Counted from the first letter of the stretch, positions 1 to 11,268 are shown. The stretch is DNA of 64,000 bases from JBBRHH01 sp963788015 (GCA_963788015.1 CAWBEY010000001.1:1-64000); one strand, 5' to 3'. The notes: generated by a model not told the origin, from the letters alone. Made by a program: numbers and translations.

Positions 1-189
1 ACCCCGCCGATTGCCCAAGACGCCGGGGAGCCTGCCCGCGAGCAATGGCCGGCGGTGATTAAACGACCACAAGCAAAACGAAAATCGGCAGACAAAGCTT
101 GAGATACCGGCCGTGCTCCACTCACACCCGCCTCAACGGATGGATATGATTCCACCCTCTGCCGTCCAACTGAAATCCTCGGAGGAAGC

Positions 190-2535
190 ATGAAGTCCGC
201 GGCGAACACCAATATTGTCGATCAACTTAACGCTGCCCTGGATAAGATCGATCGGCCAGGCGCCTTTTGCTCCACCGGAACCGCCGACGCCATTCTTCCA
301 GGCCTGGAGGTAAAGAACATCGGCGACGTGGGCCTTCCGCTCTCCGCATCAAGCCAGGCTTCTCAAAAAACAATGCGAGCAGGCCCCTCACGGTCAGGGC
401 GAAAAAACAGTACTCGACACCAGCATCCGCAGGGTCTGGCGCTTGTCACCAGGCCAATTTTCGCTCACCAATCCCGCCTGGCCCCTGGTCATTCAGAAGA
501 TCGTCGTCCAGGTGCAGGCGGACCTCGGGCTTGAATCGCAGAAGCTTCAGCCGCATCTGTACGACTGCTCCTTTACGAAGGCGGCAGCTTCTTCCTTCCC
601 CATCGCGACGGCGAAAAACTCGACCGCATGGTGGCAACGCTCATCGTTGTACTCCCTCGAGCTACATGGGTGGTGAATTGATCGTTGGCCTGGAAGGCCA
701 GAAGCAAACGATCGACTTTGCGGCCGGCAGCCGATTCAACACCCATTTCGCCGCTTTCTACGCCGACTGCGAACATGAAGTGAAGCCCTTGCTCACAGGC
801 CATCGCTTGTGCCTGGTCTACAATCTTCCCCTGGCCCGGAAGTCAAGAAATCTCTGGCCCTCCAAGGCGCGGCGAGCATGTCGATAGCATCACCGCCATC
901 TTGAACGAGTGGACAACAAGCGGCGACACGCCAGATAAGCTGGCCATTATTCTGGATCACCAATACACCGAAAAAAGCCTTGCCTGGGATGCCCTGAAAG
1001 GAACAGATCGCGCTAAAGCGGACGTGCTTGCCGAGGCCGCCGCCCGCGCTGGCTGCCAGTCGCATTTGGCGCTTCTGACGCTATGGCAGTCCGGCTCAGT
1101 TGAGGACGACGGGTCACACTACCGCTCCCGGAACCGTTACTCCCGCCAACCAGACAGCGGCGGACACGAGATTTCGGAAATGTACAATACAAGTCTGACG
1201 GCCGAACATCGAGCACCCAGATGGCCAGCGCCCGCCATTTGGGAAGATTCCGGTGGTAGAGACGGAGGTTGTTCCACCCGATTCATTGACCGACATCGAT
1301 CCCGAAGAGGATTTCGAAGGATACACGGGCAACGCAGGAATGACCCTCGACCGATGGTATCGCCACGCCGCGATATTCATTTGGCCCGGCAGCAGGCACT
1401 TTGATGTGCTTGCGACAGTGGGAAGTCCCCAGGCTGTTGCAATGCTTGCCGACATGATCGCGAAGCTGCAAAATTCCAGAGGGGCCCAGGCCGCCGCCCT
1501 CAAGACGCAGTGCATCGACTTTGCCGCCAGGATTCTGGCGGGTTGGCCGGCCAATCCCTACGGGCGTGACAATTTCAATCGAAGCTACAGCACCGCTGAT
1601 CCCATTTCACTCCTGGCCCCCCTTGATGATCCAAAACTGATCAAGCTGTATATCAAGGAGGTTCTTGTGCAGGATGCTTCGATTGATGGCGGCAAGGCAC
1701 TACCCCGCGAACTTTCCCGCTATGGATGGGTAAGCTTCCGCGGGCAATTGGCTGGTATTTTCAGTACAGAAGGCGAGCATTCTCGAGCGGAACACGCGGT
1801 TGTTGGATTCGCTCTGCCAGGCGGCGACGCATAAGCCAACGTCGAAAGCCGAGGCTGCTGAAGCACTGGCGACCTGTCAGACCCTCGCCGAAGCCGCCGT
1901 GGCGGCGCTTCTCGCAATCGGCGTCGAAGCGTCTTCGAACTACCGAGTTAACCAGCTGAACTGGGTGGAACTCCTGGCTGCAATGGTGCGCCTCTTCTAA
2001 CCACAAAATCCAATGTCGCGCTCAAAATTTTCCTCGCACACGTCAACCAGTGTACCGTGCGCTTCGGGTTCCGGACCGTGCAACTGCCGGCGTTAAAACA
2101 GCTACAGGCCTGGCTGCCGCAAAATGCGTCGCACCCGCCGGCAACATTGCTTGCGTGGATCGACTCATCCATCCAGCAACTCGACGCGATGACGGCCATT
2201 GCCCCGCCCCGCCCGCGGATTTCCGGCGCGCGGCCAACATCACCTGTGCGTGCGCCGACTGCGCAAGAACTGAAAAAATTCCTGAGCGACCCCCACGCGC
2301 CGAGCACGGATTCAAAATCGCGCAAAGCCGCCGGTCTCACCTTGAAAACAGCATTGGTCGCGCCTGCGGCCGACCTTAAATACACGACCGACAAGCGCAC
2401 AACCCCGCAAATCCTCGTCTGCACCAAGACCACCGCCTCCTACGAACAAGGCCTCGCCGAATACCAGGAAGACCTCGACTATTTGCAGGGCCTTCGCGCT
2501 TCTCCGATCTCAGTTGCGTGTCGGGGTTCAGGATT
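190..2535 (+). CDS. 2OG-Fe(II) oxygenase-like protein, multiply frameshifted
   Basis: Non-haem iron dioxygenase-like protein read in several frames. The ATG at 190 follows a GGAGGA ribosome site at 181-186. The frame moves near 360-440, 560, 660, 890, 1230, 1800 and 2010. The core is visible: HRD iron ligands in LPHRDGEKLD (codons 601-609), then GGELIVGLEG, the distal iron histidine in CEHEV (codon 774-776) and a probable 2-oxoglutarate-binding arginine in GHRLCLVYNL. Some 1.6 kb of helical sequence without a domain I recognise follows, as in the long prolyl-4-hydroxylase-like proteins of planctomycetes and fungi. The 3' end is uncertain and overlaps the convergent hicB. Whether the breaks are sequencing errors or real decay cannot be decided here. 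Substrate unknown. Confidence 0.6.
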
Positions 2536-2967
2536 GACTGGCACCGCCTCTTGCTCATTGAACCGATGCCAGACTTGCGCTGCGCACAAAATCCGAAACG
2601 CTCCGGTATCCCTTGCTGCGGCGCCCTGCTCCAGCAACAATTTCTCTTCCGCCGTCACCCGCACGTTGACCTGCTCCTGACGCCGGGCCTCAGACGCCGG
2701 TGCTGGCGGGGTTTCCTTCTTTTCCAGCATAGTCGCCACCGCTGCAATAAATGCCTCCCGCGTCTGGCCTACGCACTCATCGGGCGTCTTGCCATCCCCC
2801 ATTGCATAAGGCATCTCCAACCCACGGCCAAAATATCCCAGCTCCGGATCGGGTTGCAGGATCACCGTGTACTGAGTGGCGATCTCACGCGCCTGCTTCA
2901 GAATTGCCAAATCAAAGGGCCGGTCGAGAGCCAATTTCCTTGACCGCTTTTTGGGCTTCTTTGACAT
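2479..2967 (-). CDS. hicB: HicB-family antitoxin
   Basis: Antitoxin partner of the HicA-like gene just upstream. Residues about 30-85 have the HicB partial RNase H-like pattern (YTVILQPDPELGYFGRGLEM followed by TPDECVGQTREAFIAAV). The C-terminal part (VNVRVTAEEKLLLEQGAAAR) resembles the DNA-binding tail used for autorepression. At 162 residues it is in the usual size range. The start overlaps the 3' end of hicA by 56 bases, which implies coupled translation. In known HicAB pairs the antitoxin blocks the toxin active site and represses the operon. The 3' end overlaps the convergent dioxygenase-like gene. Family assignment is by pattern only. Confidence 0.75.
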   Translation of the reverse strand: MSKKPKKRSRKLALDRPFDLAILKQAREIATQYTVILQPDPELGYFGRGLEMPYAMGDGKTPDECVGQTREAFIAAVATMLEKKETPPAPASEARRQEQVNVRVTAEEKLLLEQGAAARDTGAFRILCAAQVWHRFNEQEAVPVNPEPRHATEIGEARRPCK

Positions 2968-3121
2968 AACGCGGCCCTACTTTCTGCCGATGTACCGGAA
3001 TCACAACGGATCGTTCACCCGGCTTGGTAAAAACGTGATGCGATCCTCCAATGCGTTCCAGAGTCCACCCGTTGGACTCGAGAAATTTACGCGCAACTGC
3101 AAACCGGACCTCGCTGGGCAT
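2912..3121 (-). CDS. hicA: HicA-family mRNA interferase toxin
   Basis: Small double-stranded-RNA-binding-fold toxin, expected to cleave mRNA. The sequence has the HicA pattern: FLESNGWTLERIGGSHHVF, with the catalytic histidine in GGSHHVF, then basic VIPVHRQKVGPRYVKEAQKA. I take the ATG at 3121 because a GGAGG lies just upstream in TTCGGAGGCGTC. An upstream alternative start at 3160 would add 13 residues. With the chosen start it has 69 residues, typical of HicA. It overlaps hicB by 56 bases and precedes it, the canonical order. No frame break is seen in either gene, so the module may be functional. Confidence 0.8.
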   Translation of the reverse strand: MPSEVRFAVARKFLESNGWTLERIGGSHHVFTKPGERSVVIPVHRQKVGPRYVKEAQKAVKEIGSRPAL

Positions 3122-3284
3122 GACGCCTCCGAAACCAGCCGCTTCAGGTCCGCGTGACACGCCTCGCAGTTCGCCTGGTTGCCATCTCTTCTACACGCCG
3201 GGTGCAAATCACTGATGAACTCAAAGCCAAAGTGATGCAAGAGCGTATCGCACAGTATAGCGCTGCGTATACAAAAGCTCAAGA

Positions 3285-3507
3285 TCATTTGGCGTCGCCA
3301 TCATCGACCTCGATCGCACGGGCTGAGAAATTCCGCCTTGATAAATCGCACATACCCTTCGGGCGACCGCCGCAGCGTCGCCCACATCCACTCCTGTAGC
3401 GCCGCCATGTCGCGCATCCGCTCGGCCGGCGTCTTCTGCAGCGCAAGCCGCCGCCGCAGCCGATCCCTTCGCCCAAGCTGTTCATTCAAGTCATCCATGC
3501 CGTTCAT
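3285..3507 (-). CDS. Small conserved hypothetical protein, probably frameshifted
   Basis: Short, Arg/Leu-rich soluble protein starting MNGMDDLNEQLGRRDRLRRR and containing TPAERMRDMAALQEWMW. This pattern (MDxLNxxLxRRDxLRRRL, then TPAERM) recurs in many planctomycete genomes without known function. The open frame continues to FLSPCDRGR, but the family-like tail RRNFSARAIEVDD lies in the neighbouring frame and ends at 3285, so a one-base shift near 3340 is likely. The gene starts 23 bases after the DUF1552 gene on the same strand and may be the last member of that operon. A second ATG at 3498 is also possible. Confidence 0.5.
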
Positions 3508-3530
3508 CGGATTTAATACATTTGCGCCCC

Positions 3531-4845
3531 TTACATCCCCGTCAGCCTCTCACTGGAATCCCCGAACTTGTCCAGCCGCACACCCGCCTTGTCCATCAGC
3601 GACAGATAAAGGCTGCACATCTTCCGGTTGGGCTTGTCCCGGAAATCCAGCACCTTCCCGGTCTTGATCTGCCCGCCGCCGCTGCCCAGCATCACCACCG
3701 GCAACTGATCGTTGTCGTGGTTGCCGGTCATCATGCTCGACAGGAACAGCACCATCGAGTTGTCCAGCAGCGTGCGCTCCCCTTCCTGCACCGCGTCCAT
3801 CTTCTTTGCGATGTACGCCAGTTGCTCGGTGAAGAATTGGTTCACCTTCAGCCAGTCGTCGCCGTCCGAGTGCGACAGCAGATGGTGGATCATGTAATCA
3901 ATCTTCAGGTTCGGAAACCGTAGCGACGAGTGATCGTTGTTCAGCTTCAGCGTGGAGACCCGCGTGGTGTCGGTGCGGAAACCCAGCACCAGAATGTCGC
4001 ACATCAGCCGCATGTGCTGGTCGATGTCCTGCGGGATGCCATCGGCCGGGCGCGGCATGTCCGGCTTCAGCAGTGTCGGCCGCCAGCCTTGCAGTCGCCG
4101 GTCCTTTCCCGCCTGATCGATCCGCGTCTCGATCTCCCGCACCGACGACAGATATTCATCCAGCCGGTGCTGGTCCGACCGGCTGACCTGCTTGCGAAAT
4201 CCGTTGCATCCTCCAGCACCGCATCCAGCACGCTCTTGTCGGCCTTGCCCACTTCATCGCGGAACAGCCGATCAAACGCCAACGCCGGATAAATCTCCAG
4301 CGGCGTTGGCGTCGTGGCCGAGCTCCACGAGATGTGCGAGCTGTAGATCATCGAATAGTTCTTGTGCAGCGCCGCGATCGACTGCTCGCACCCCAGCACC
4401 AGGCTCGGCACCTTCGTCTGATTCTTCAAGCTCTCGGCCACCATCTGATCCATGCTGATGCCGGACTTGATCTCCCCGCCGTTGGCCAGGTGCGCCCCGG
4501 TCAGCAGGTTTCCCGTCTGGCAACTGTGAATGCCGCCGATGAGCGCTTCCTGGTTGTACAGGCCGCGCATGAAAAGCAGCTTCTCCTTGAACGGGCGCCA
4601 GCGGCTCGAGCACCTTCCCCAGCTCCATCGCCTTGCCTTCGCCCTGCGCCCACCATTCCTTGCTGTGAAATCCATTGCCGGCAAACAGACACGCCAGCCG
4701 CACCGGCGGCTTCGGACCCGCCCGCGGCCGGCTTCTCATCGCCCCACACGCGCACCGATTCCAGCCACGGCAGCGCCATCGTCACGCCCAGGCCGTACAG
4801 AAATCGCCGCCGCGACAACGGATAAAACGTCAATGGATTCGCCAT
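3531..4845 (-). CDS. DUF1552 family secreted protein (frameshifted)
   Basis: Exported protein of unknown function that in planctomycetes almost always accompanies the DUF1592 cytochrome. The start ATG at 4845 is preceded by an excellent AAGGAGG at 4854-4860. The N-terminus has a twin-arginine signal (LSRRRFLYGLGVTMALPWLE). Later blocks are FMRGLYNQEALIGGIHS, IYSSHISWSS and, near the end, NSMVLFLSSMMTGNHDNDQL and VMLGSGGGQIKTGKVLDF, all typical of the family. The span encodes about 437 residues, the usual length, but is read in at least three frames (changes near 4690, 4600 and 4130). It lies 19 bases after the DUF1592 gene. The Tat signal suggests the protein folds before export. Confidence 0.85.
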
Positions 4846-4864
4846 GATCTGCTCCTCCTTATTC

Positions 4865-7800
4865 TTACTCGTCATCCGAGTAATCACTGCCGCGGATCGA
4901 CCGAAACTGCGGACTCTGCACGATCGAGCAGCACCGCATCCGACAGCCTGCCGTCCGCACTCTTCATCCGCTGCGGCCATCTTATCAATGGTGAGCTGGT
5001 CCGACAGCGTCGCCGCCCGCCCGAGCCCATACCCCAGCAGCCGCTGGCAAAACAGCCGAACCACCACATCCTTCTTCTTCGTCAGAAGATACTCGCGCAG
5101 CCCGTCGATTCCCTCTAATTGCGTCCCATCTTTCAACTTCCCCTTGCAATCGATCACCATCCCGCTGGCTTCCTTCTCGCGCAGCCGGCCAATCGCATCG
5201 TACCGCTCGAACGTAAATCCAATCGGATCAATCCGGCTATGGCACACCATGCATGATGCATCGCTCGTATGCTTCTCCACCATCTGCCGCGTCGTCATGC
5301 CCGCCGCTGCCCTCTTCCTCCGGCAGCTTGGGCACATTCGCCGGCGGCCGGGGCAGCTTCTCTCCCAGCAGCGTCTCCACCACCCAGTTCCCGCGCAACA
5401 CCGGGCTCGTTCGCGATGCCGCCGCCTGCTTCGACTGCACGCTCCCCAGCCCCAGAATCCCACCCCGCCCGAATTTCCGCACCCCCTCCACCTTCCGCCA
5501 CGCCGGTCCCGGCAACGCCCGGAATCCCATAGTGCTTGGCCAGCGGCTCGTTCAGATAGGTGTAAGTCGGCGTCCAGCAGTCGCGCCATCGGCTGATCGT
5601 TCTGAAACAAGTCCTGGAAAAACAGGATCGATTCCTCGTACATCGCCGCCCGAAGTTTCTCATCGAAGGTCGGAAACAGCTTCTCGTTCTTCTCGTTGAA
5701 TTCGTCAAACCCCCGCACGTGAATCCACTGCGTCCCAAACTCGATGGCCAGCGCACGCATGCGCGTCATCCTTCAACATGCGCCGCGTCTGGCCCGCCAG
5801 CACCTCCGGCTCATGCAATTTTCCCGACGCCGCCGCCTTCGACAATTCCTCATCCGGCGCGGTGGACCACAGAAAGTAACTCAGCCGCGTCGCCAGTTCC
5901 CAATCGCTCACCGGCCCGGCCAGTTTCCCGGCCGGCGGCTTTTCGATCCGGAACAAAAACGCCGGCGACATCAGCACGCGCGCCAGCACGTTCCGCATCG
6001 CATCCTCGCTGGTCATCTCCTTGCCGCGCAGCCCGCGATAGAGCGAGCCCAGTTCCTCCCGCTCCCGCTCCTCCAGCGGCCGGCGATACGCCCGCGCCGC
6101 GAACCGCAACAGCGCGTCCAGTTGCCTGGGCAGTGCATCCTCCAACTCCTTCTCAAACGCCTCGGCCCGAATCCGAAACGGCTCGCGCTTCCCTTCAAAA
6201 TACTTCTGCACGTCCTTGGGTGCATCCTGCGTGGTGAATCCAATGAACAGCGGCAGATATTTATTTTCCTCGATTGGCCAGTGCGTGATAAACAGATGCT
6301 CATCCCACAACCGCTCCAGCCGCTGCTTCTGCGCATCATCCAGAAACAGCCGGATCAGCGGCTCATCCTCCCGGTGATACCGCTTCAGGCAGACCACCTC
6401 GTCATCGGGAATGATTTTCGGAAAACAGATGAAGATCGGAAACGTCTCCCGGAACGCCGCAAAACCAGCCGCAAGTTTCTTCAAGCTCTCACTGCTGCTG
6501 GCCGCAACGTCTGTCGATTTGCGATCCCACGTCTGGCCAGTCCGCCCCGCCAACTGCACCTGAAACTGCACCAGCGCGCTCGCCGCCCGCCCCATCCACC
6601 ACCCCCTCCACCACGAAATGCCGGTCCTGAAAAAGCAGCGCCGGCAGCCGGATCGCCACCCGCTCACCCACCTCCGCCACCACGCTCGCGTCATCCGCCG
6701 GCTTCTGCCCAAACCGATCCTTCTCCAGCCCAAAACTCCCACGCGCCGGTGCCTTGGCCAGCCGCTTTGCGTCCAGCCCCTTCAGCAACTCGCTCTCGGG
6801 CGAAACGATGCTGTCGTACAACGCTCGGTCAGCGCTCTTTTCGTCTGTCGGGCTGTGCCCGACAGCAATGTCTGAACCTCATGGCGAACTTCTCTGCGTC
6901 CGTCCCCGCCTTCACCGCCTCGCGCCATCGACCCAGCACCGAGTTGGCCGCGATTGCCGCCCCAGCCCCTTTCGATTTCGAGCTCTTTGAAGGCCCCTCC
7001 AGAAAACTCCACACGTCCTTCTCCCCCGCTTTTGTCGCCATGCGGATTGCCCTCCAAGATGTTGTCAGCGACATCGCCAGCCAGATCCCAGCTTCGCCCG
7101 CCCTTTTCCTCCTCCGACACCGTGAAATTCACTTCCGTCAGGTCGCAAATGTGATTCCCGTTTCGCGCATCCACCACCACCACGAGCGAATCTCCCTTAT
7201 TCACGTCGATCACCTGCGGCGCGACTGGCGATTCATGCCCAAGCTCGATCACGCTTCCCGCAAGCCTCGCCGCCTGATCTCCGCGCCGATGCTCCACCCA
7301 CCATTCAACCCCATTCCCGCACGCCGCATGAACGTGCGCGATCTTCCCCTCGATTCGCACCTTCCCACTCACGGGGCTCTTCCACGCCACCGCCACAAAC
7401 TCGCTGGGCATCGGATGCACGCACACCTTGTGCGCCCCCATTCTGCCCGGAATGTTCTCCGTCTTGTCGGATGCATTCGACATCACCACCGGCAGATCCG
7501 TCCCCTTGCGATGCCACCCTTTGATCGCCGGCGTCTTGTCCTTGGGCGCGGCTTGTTCCTCCAGAGGCTTCAATACCTCGGCCGGCCCCCACGCCTCCTG
7601 ATCCGCCCCCGCCTGCGGATCCCTGGGCTCAACCGCCAGCGTCGCCACCCATCGCTTCATCAGCTCGACATCCAGCCCCCGCTTCTTGGCAACGTCTTCC
7701 GCCGCCAGCTTCGAATCGGCCGCCATCTCCGCCACCGCCGCCAGATACTTTCCGCTGTTGGCAAAGATGGACGGATAATCCACCTCATAGGCCGGCCCAA

Positions 7801-9033
7801 AGCTGGCGTAATCCCGCAGCAGCAGCGCCGCTTTCTTCGCGCCTTCCATCCGCGGCTGCTTCCAGATCACCTTCCCTCCTTCGCCCGAACCCGTGATCAT
7901 CTTGCTGGTCAAATGGATCAACACCTCTGACTGCCCCACACCCGGCTTCAGGCTCACCTCCAGCGGCTGCGTGTTCACCCCGGCCGGATCATTCGCGGCC
8001 TGTCGTGTGTCACCGCCCATGTAGCTGCCGATCTTCCCCAGCTTCCACAGCCGCTCCTGCCACCCCGCAACCTCCGCCAGCAACGCCGGCACATCCTTCT
8101 CCGAGGCCGCCCGCCAATGTTCCCGAATCCCGTCCAGCGGCACCGACGGTGTCGGGTCCGTCAGCGATGTCCACAACACCCCCAGATACTTCGCGTTGAT
8201 CTTCTCCTCGCGGCCACCGTCTCCACCGTCATCTCGTTCTTCAACAGCTTGTCCCGATATCGCACGCTCGCCATCAGATAAGGCCCAAGCGGCAGCTTCC
8301 CATCGGCCGTAAACTCGCCATAAAACGAGCGCAGGCTATTGATGATCTCATTGGTCCAGTCGCTCTGCGTCCTGGCGGCCGAAAACCGAATGCCATCGCG
8401 CAGGAGAACCGCGTGCGCCGCGACGTCCTTCGCCGCCGCCATGTATTTTGCCAGCAGCGTCGGCGACACATCCACCAGCGCCTCGGCCGCATTGGTAAAA
8501 CCCTCGCCCGCCGCGCCGTCGGCCGGAAACTCCCGTGCCGGCTGAAGATCCACCCCCGTCAGGTCTCGCATGGTGTAGTTGTATTCCGCATTGCTCAGTC
8601 GCCGCAGCGGCACATACCCCGGATCGCCCGCCCGTGTCCGCGCCTCCTCATCCAGAAACCCCCGCACCCAGCCCACCAGCCTTCTGCGTTCATCGGCCGT
8701 CGGCTGCTTCTTCCCCTCCGGCGGCATCTCCTCGGACTCCACCATCTCCATCATCTGCACCCACGGCTTCACATCCCGCCGGATATGCGACAGCGTCGTA
8801 AATCGCTCCAGATCCAGGCTCCCCTTGTGCTTCTCCGTGGAATGGCAGCCCAGGCAATACTGCTGCACCAGAGGCCGAATCTCCTTCGAAAATGCCTCCC
8901 GCTGATCCGCCGCCGCCGCCCCCGTCGAAACCTTGACATTCCCGCAAATCAGCACCAGCAGCGCCAGCCCAATCATCCCGGCCGCGCCACGTCCTGCTTT
9001 ATCAATTGAATAGCGAGAAGGCTTGATCAGCAT
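4865..9033 (-). CDS. DUF1587/DUF1592/DUF1585 cytochrome c-type protein (frameshifted)
   Basis: Very large exported protein of the planctomycete-specific cytochrome group, with first ATG at 9033 (a TTG at 9054 is an alternative). Order of parts: signal peptide (GLALLVLICGNVKVSTGAAA); a haem c site CLGCH in VQQYCLGCHSTEKHKG; a DUF1587 block (PLRRLSNAEYNYTMRDLTGV); a long middle region with a beta-sandwich-like stretch around KVRIEGKIAHVHAACGNGV; a DUF1595/DUF1592 block (AYRRPLEEREREEL, LSYFLWSTAPDEEL); a DUF1588 block; and DUF1585 with a second CxxCH (ASCMVCHSRIDPIGF) ending SPQFRSIRG. The frame changes near 8200, 6820, 6600, 5760, 5550, 5290 and 4950. About 1390 residues. Role unproven; a periplasmic electron-transfer function is inferred from the haem sites. 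Confidence 0.85.
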
Positions 9034-9133
9034 TGTGGCAACTTTCAAAGGCAATAACTCCGCCGATCCCCGTTACTTTACCGGGACCAGACCGCGCCTG
9101 TTGTCAGCAGCGAAAGCTTTACCTACCACGAAA

Positions 9134-10528
9134 TCAGCCGCCCCAATGTTCGTTCTTACGCGCGTCAATCCATGCCACTCGCGATCCGTCTTGCGGCTCG
9201 GGCAGCGCAATCGCGGCCACCGAGAAAACTGGTGACGGCAACTTCTTCGCCGCCACCCGCGGAATGTGAACCACAATCGTCCCCAGCACCTTGCCCGCCA
9301 TAAAGTTGCCTGCCGTATCGCTTACCTGGTGTGGCCGCAGCGTGATCGTGTACGTGCCATTGTCGGCCGACGTCCACCTCCCATGCGCGTCCGCAAACGT
9401 ATATGTCGCCGTCCGCGCCTGCCCGTCCCCCGGCTTATGAATCGACACGAAATGCGCCAAATGCGAGTAGTTGTGCGGCCCAGTCACCCGGATATCCGAT
9501 GAGTCGAGCGTGCTCACTTTGATGGCCGAATTGTCGGCATAATTCACCTTAAACCCGCGCGGCCCACTGCTCGCAGCCGTAATACTGGTGTGGCTCAAGT
9601 ACGCCGTCGGCGGCGTGAAATCATGCTTCACGTGTGTGGGCGGCGGCGGTGAAGTCGGGGGGGAAGTTGGTGGCGGCGGCGACACTGGCGGCGATGCAGT
9701 GCCCGCAAACAGTCCAGTATCCTTCAAGATCGCCACGTCCAGGTTCGACACCCCATACCGCGTCCCCGCGACGGCCCCCAACCCACTCATTAGATCATTC
9801 TCAATAGTCACCCCCGGCCCCGGATCGTTCCCGACGTGGTACATATTCTCAAGCGTCAGCGGCACCGGCCCCCCATTGCTCGCCTTGGCCGCCGGCCCAT
9901 TGAAATAATAGTACCCCCCGCTGGCCGTCACATACTTATCAAACGTCGATTCCTCGTTATCAAACAGCGCCCCCGTTGCGCTGTCCCGAAAACCATTGAA
10001 TCCCAGCACATGCCCCATCTCATGCAGCAGGATCGAATACCCATCCTGCTTGTTCCCCGGCACCTGCCCGCTGGAACCCGCGCCAGGATTCGGATCAAAC
10101 CAATCCTCCCGCACAAGACTGTACGTATCCAGTGTGATTTCCCCATCCGGCCCGGACCCATTGGGATCAACGCCATTCATGATCTTGTCGGTCGGCGCAT
10201 ATTCATTGATCGTGTACTGCCCGCTATGCCCCACCACGGCCGTCCCATTCGACGTGCTCTCCGCCAGCACCCCACTCCCCAAATCCGCGAAACTCACCTG
10301 CAATGTAATGTCAGCCATCCGGTGCGCAAGATGACTCGCCCACTCGTTCCCCGCGGCCACCAGGTTCGAGCGAATCTCGCTGTAATAAGTGGCATAAGTG
10401 CCATCATCATCAAACGTCACATGAAACGTGATGGACAAAAGCATCCGCGATTCAAGCGCAACCAGCCCATACCCAGGCGTCACCCGCCGCTGCCGTCTTC
10501 TCGAAACCGTCGTGCGATCATTCACCAT
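9134..10528 (-). CDS. Secreted zinc metalloprotease with LExRxLLS motif
   Basis: Intact 464-residue extracellular protein. Residues 23-32 (VALESRMLLS) form the LExRxLLS-type motif that marks many planctomycete exported proteins; no classical signal peptide follows. The catalytic zinc site is HEMGHVLGFNGF (residues 169-180), a metzincin-like HExxH with a following glycine. A Pro/Ser/Thr-rich linker (about residues 285-310, PPVSPPPPTSPPTSPPPP) joins it to a C-terminal domain that looks immunoglobulin-like (FTPPTAYLSHTSI, ATYTFADAHGRW). No frame break is seen. Substrate unknown; a scavenging protease is a fair guess. Confidence 0.8.
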   Translation of the reverse strand: MVNDRTTVSRRRQRRVTPGYGLVALESRMLLSITFHVTFDDDGTYATYYSEIRSNLVAAGNEWASHLAHRMADITLQVSFADLGSGVLAESTSNGTAVVGHSGQYTINEYAPTDKIMNGVDPNGSGPDGEITLDTYSLVREDWFDPNPGAGSSGQVPGNKQDGYSILLHEMGHVLGFNGFRDSATGALFDNEESTFDKYVTASGGYYYFNGPAAKASNGGPVPLTLENMYHVGNDPGPGVTIENDLMSGLGAVAGTRYGVSNLDVAILKDTGLFAGTASPPVSPPPPTSPPTSPPPPTHVKHDFTPPTAYLSHTSITAASSGPRGFKVNYADNSAIKVSTLDSSDIRVTGPHNYSHLAHFVSIHKPGDGQARTATYTFADAHGRWTSADNGTYTITLRPHQVSDTAGNFMAGKVLGTIVVHIPRVAAKKLPSPVFSVAAIALPEPQDGSRVAWIDARKNEHWGG

Positions 10529-10555
10529 TTTTGCCCATCACCGCAAGCGAATCGC

Positions 10556-10783
10556 TCACTCACTAAATTCCAGAATGTGCGCCAGCGCAACCGTCTTCCA
10601 GTTTCGCACAATCCGAAACCCCTCGGCATCGGTATATACATCCACCGGCACCACGGCGCTTGAGTCACCCACAATAACACTGCCCGGATCATTCACGTCG
10701 ATGGCCGTGGCGTTGGTCAGCCTCATCCGAAAAGGCTTAAACGGCACATCGCTTAATTTTCGTAGCAGATCGTGATTGGTCAT
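10556..10783 (-). CDS. Small conserved hypothetical protein
   Basis: A 75-residue soluble protein from the ATG at 10783 (an upstream TTG at 10840 would add 19 residues). It begins MTNHDLLRKLSDVPFKPFRM and continues with RLTNATAIDVNDPGSVIVGD. The pattern (PFxPFRxxLxxG, then a conserved hydrophobic strand) recurs as a small family of unknown function across planctomycetes. It lies upstream of the metalloprotease gene on the same strand with a 27-base gap, so the two may be cotranscribed. No ribosome site is clear. Confidence 0.6.
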   Translation of the reverse strand: MTNHDLLRKLSDVPFKPFRMRLTNATAIDVNDPGSVIVGDSSAVVPVDVYTDAEGFRIVRNWKTVALAHILEFSE

Positions 10784-10851
10784 GAGGTCAAGTTGAATTC
10801 TATCACTTCCGTTCGAGACGAACCAATCTTGCAGGCTCAAGTCTCGGCGTC

Positions 10852-11256
10852 TCAGCCGCCCGGCACGTTGAGGTCCACAAAAGTGAACAGCAACTTCAGG
10901 CGCTGGGCAACGGCCTTTCTCCCAAGGTCACTGGTCGAGGAAACAATCAACGCGTGCCCCGCATCTTCTGGATTCGGATCAGCCAGCACATCCAGCCCTA
11001 TCGCCCGTATAGCCCCAGCGTTTGCCCGCGCTACTCGCGATTCCAACCCCGTCCTCCGTCGCTCCAGGATTCCTACCGGCGGTGTGATCCGTTCGCGCGA
11101 GACTGAGCAGCCTCGTTCTCCAGATCGCAGTCCAAAATTCGCACTTGTGAGTGCCGACTCCTTTTGCCACGGCAAGCCCGCTGGTATGTGACGCAGAACC
11201 CACTCCTCATCTCCAACCACTTCCTGAGTCATCCGGGTCCCACCATGATCAGACAC
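10852..11256 (-). CDS. Conserved hypothetical protein, second gene of a paired module
   Basis: 134-residue soluble protein from a GTG at 11256 (ATG at 11232 is an alternative). The N-terminal part has WVLRHIPAGLPWQKES and, slightly later, LTSANFGLRSGERGCSVSR. I do not recognise a characterised domain. It begins 12 bases after the stop of the gene at 11269-11685, so the two are almost certainly cotranscribed. Similar adjacent pairs, with a WDGYGA-containing protein first, occur in accessory regions of planctomycetes and cyanobacteria as far as I recall. The function is open; a toxin-antitoxin-like module is possible but unproven. Confidence 0.55.
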   Translation of the reverse strand: MSDHGGTRMTQEVVGDEEWVLRHIPAGLPWQKESALTSANFGLRSGERGCSVSRERITPPVGILERRRTGLESRVARANAGAIRAIGLDVLADPNPEDAGHALIVSSTSDLGRKAVAQRLKLLFTFVDLNVPGG

Positions 11257-11268
11257 TGAAATGAGAGT

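Noticed and set aside
5744..7930. Long 728-residue open frame on the plus strand
   Set aside because: Antisense to the DUF1592 gene; Arg/His/Pro-rich, no domain, a by-product of high GC codons.
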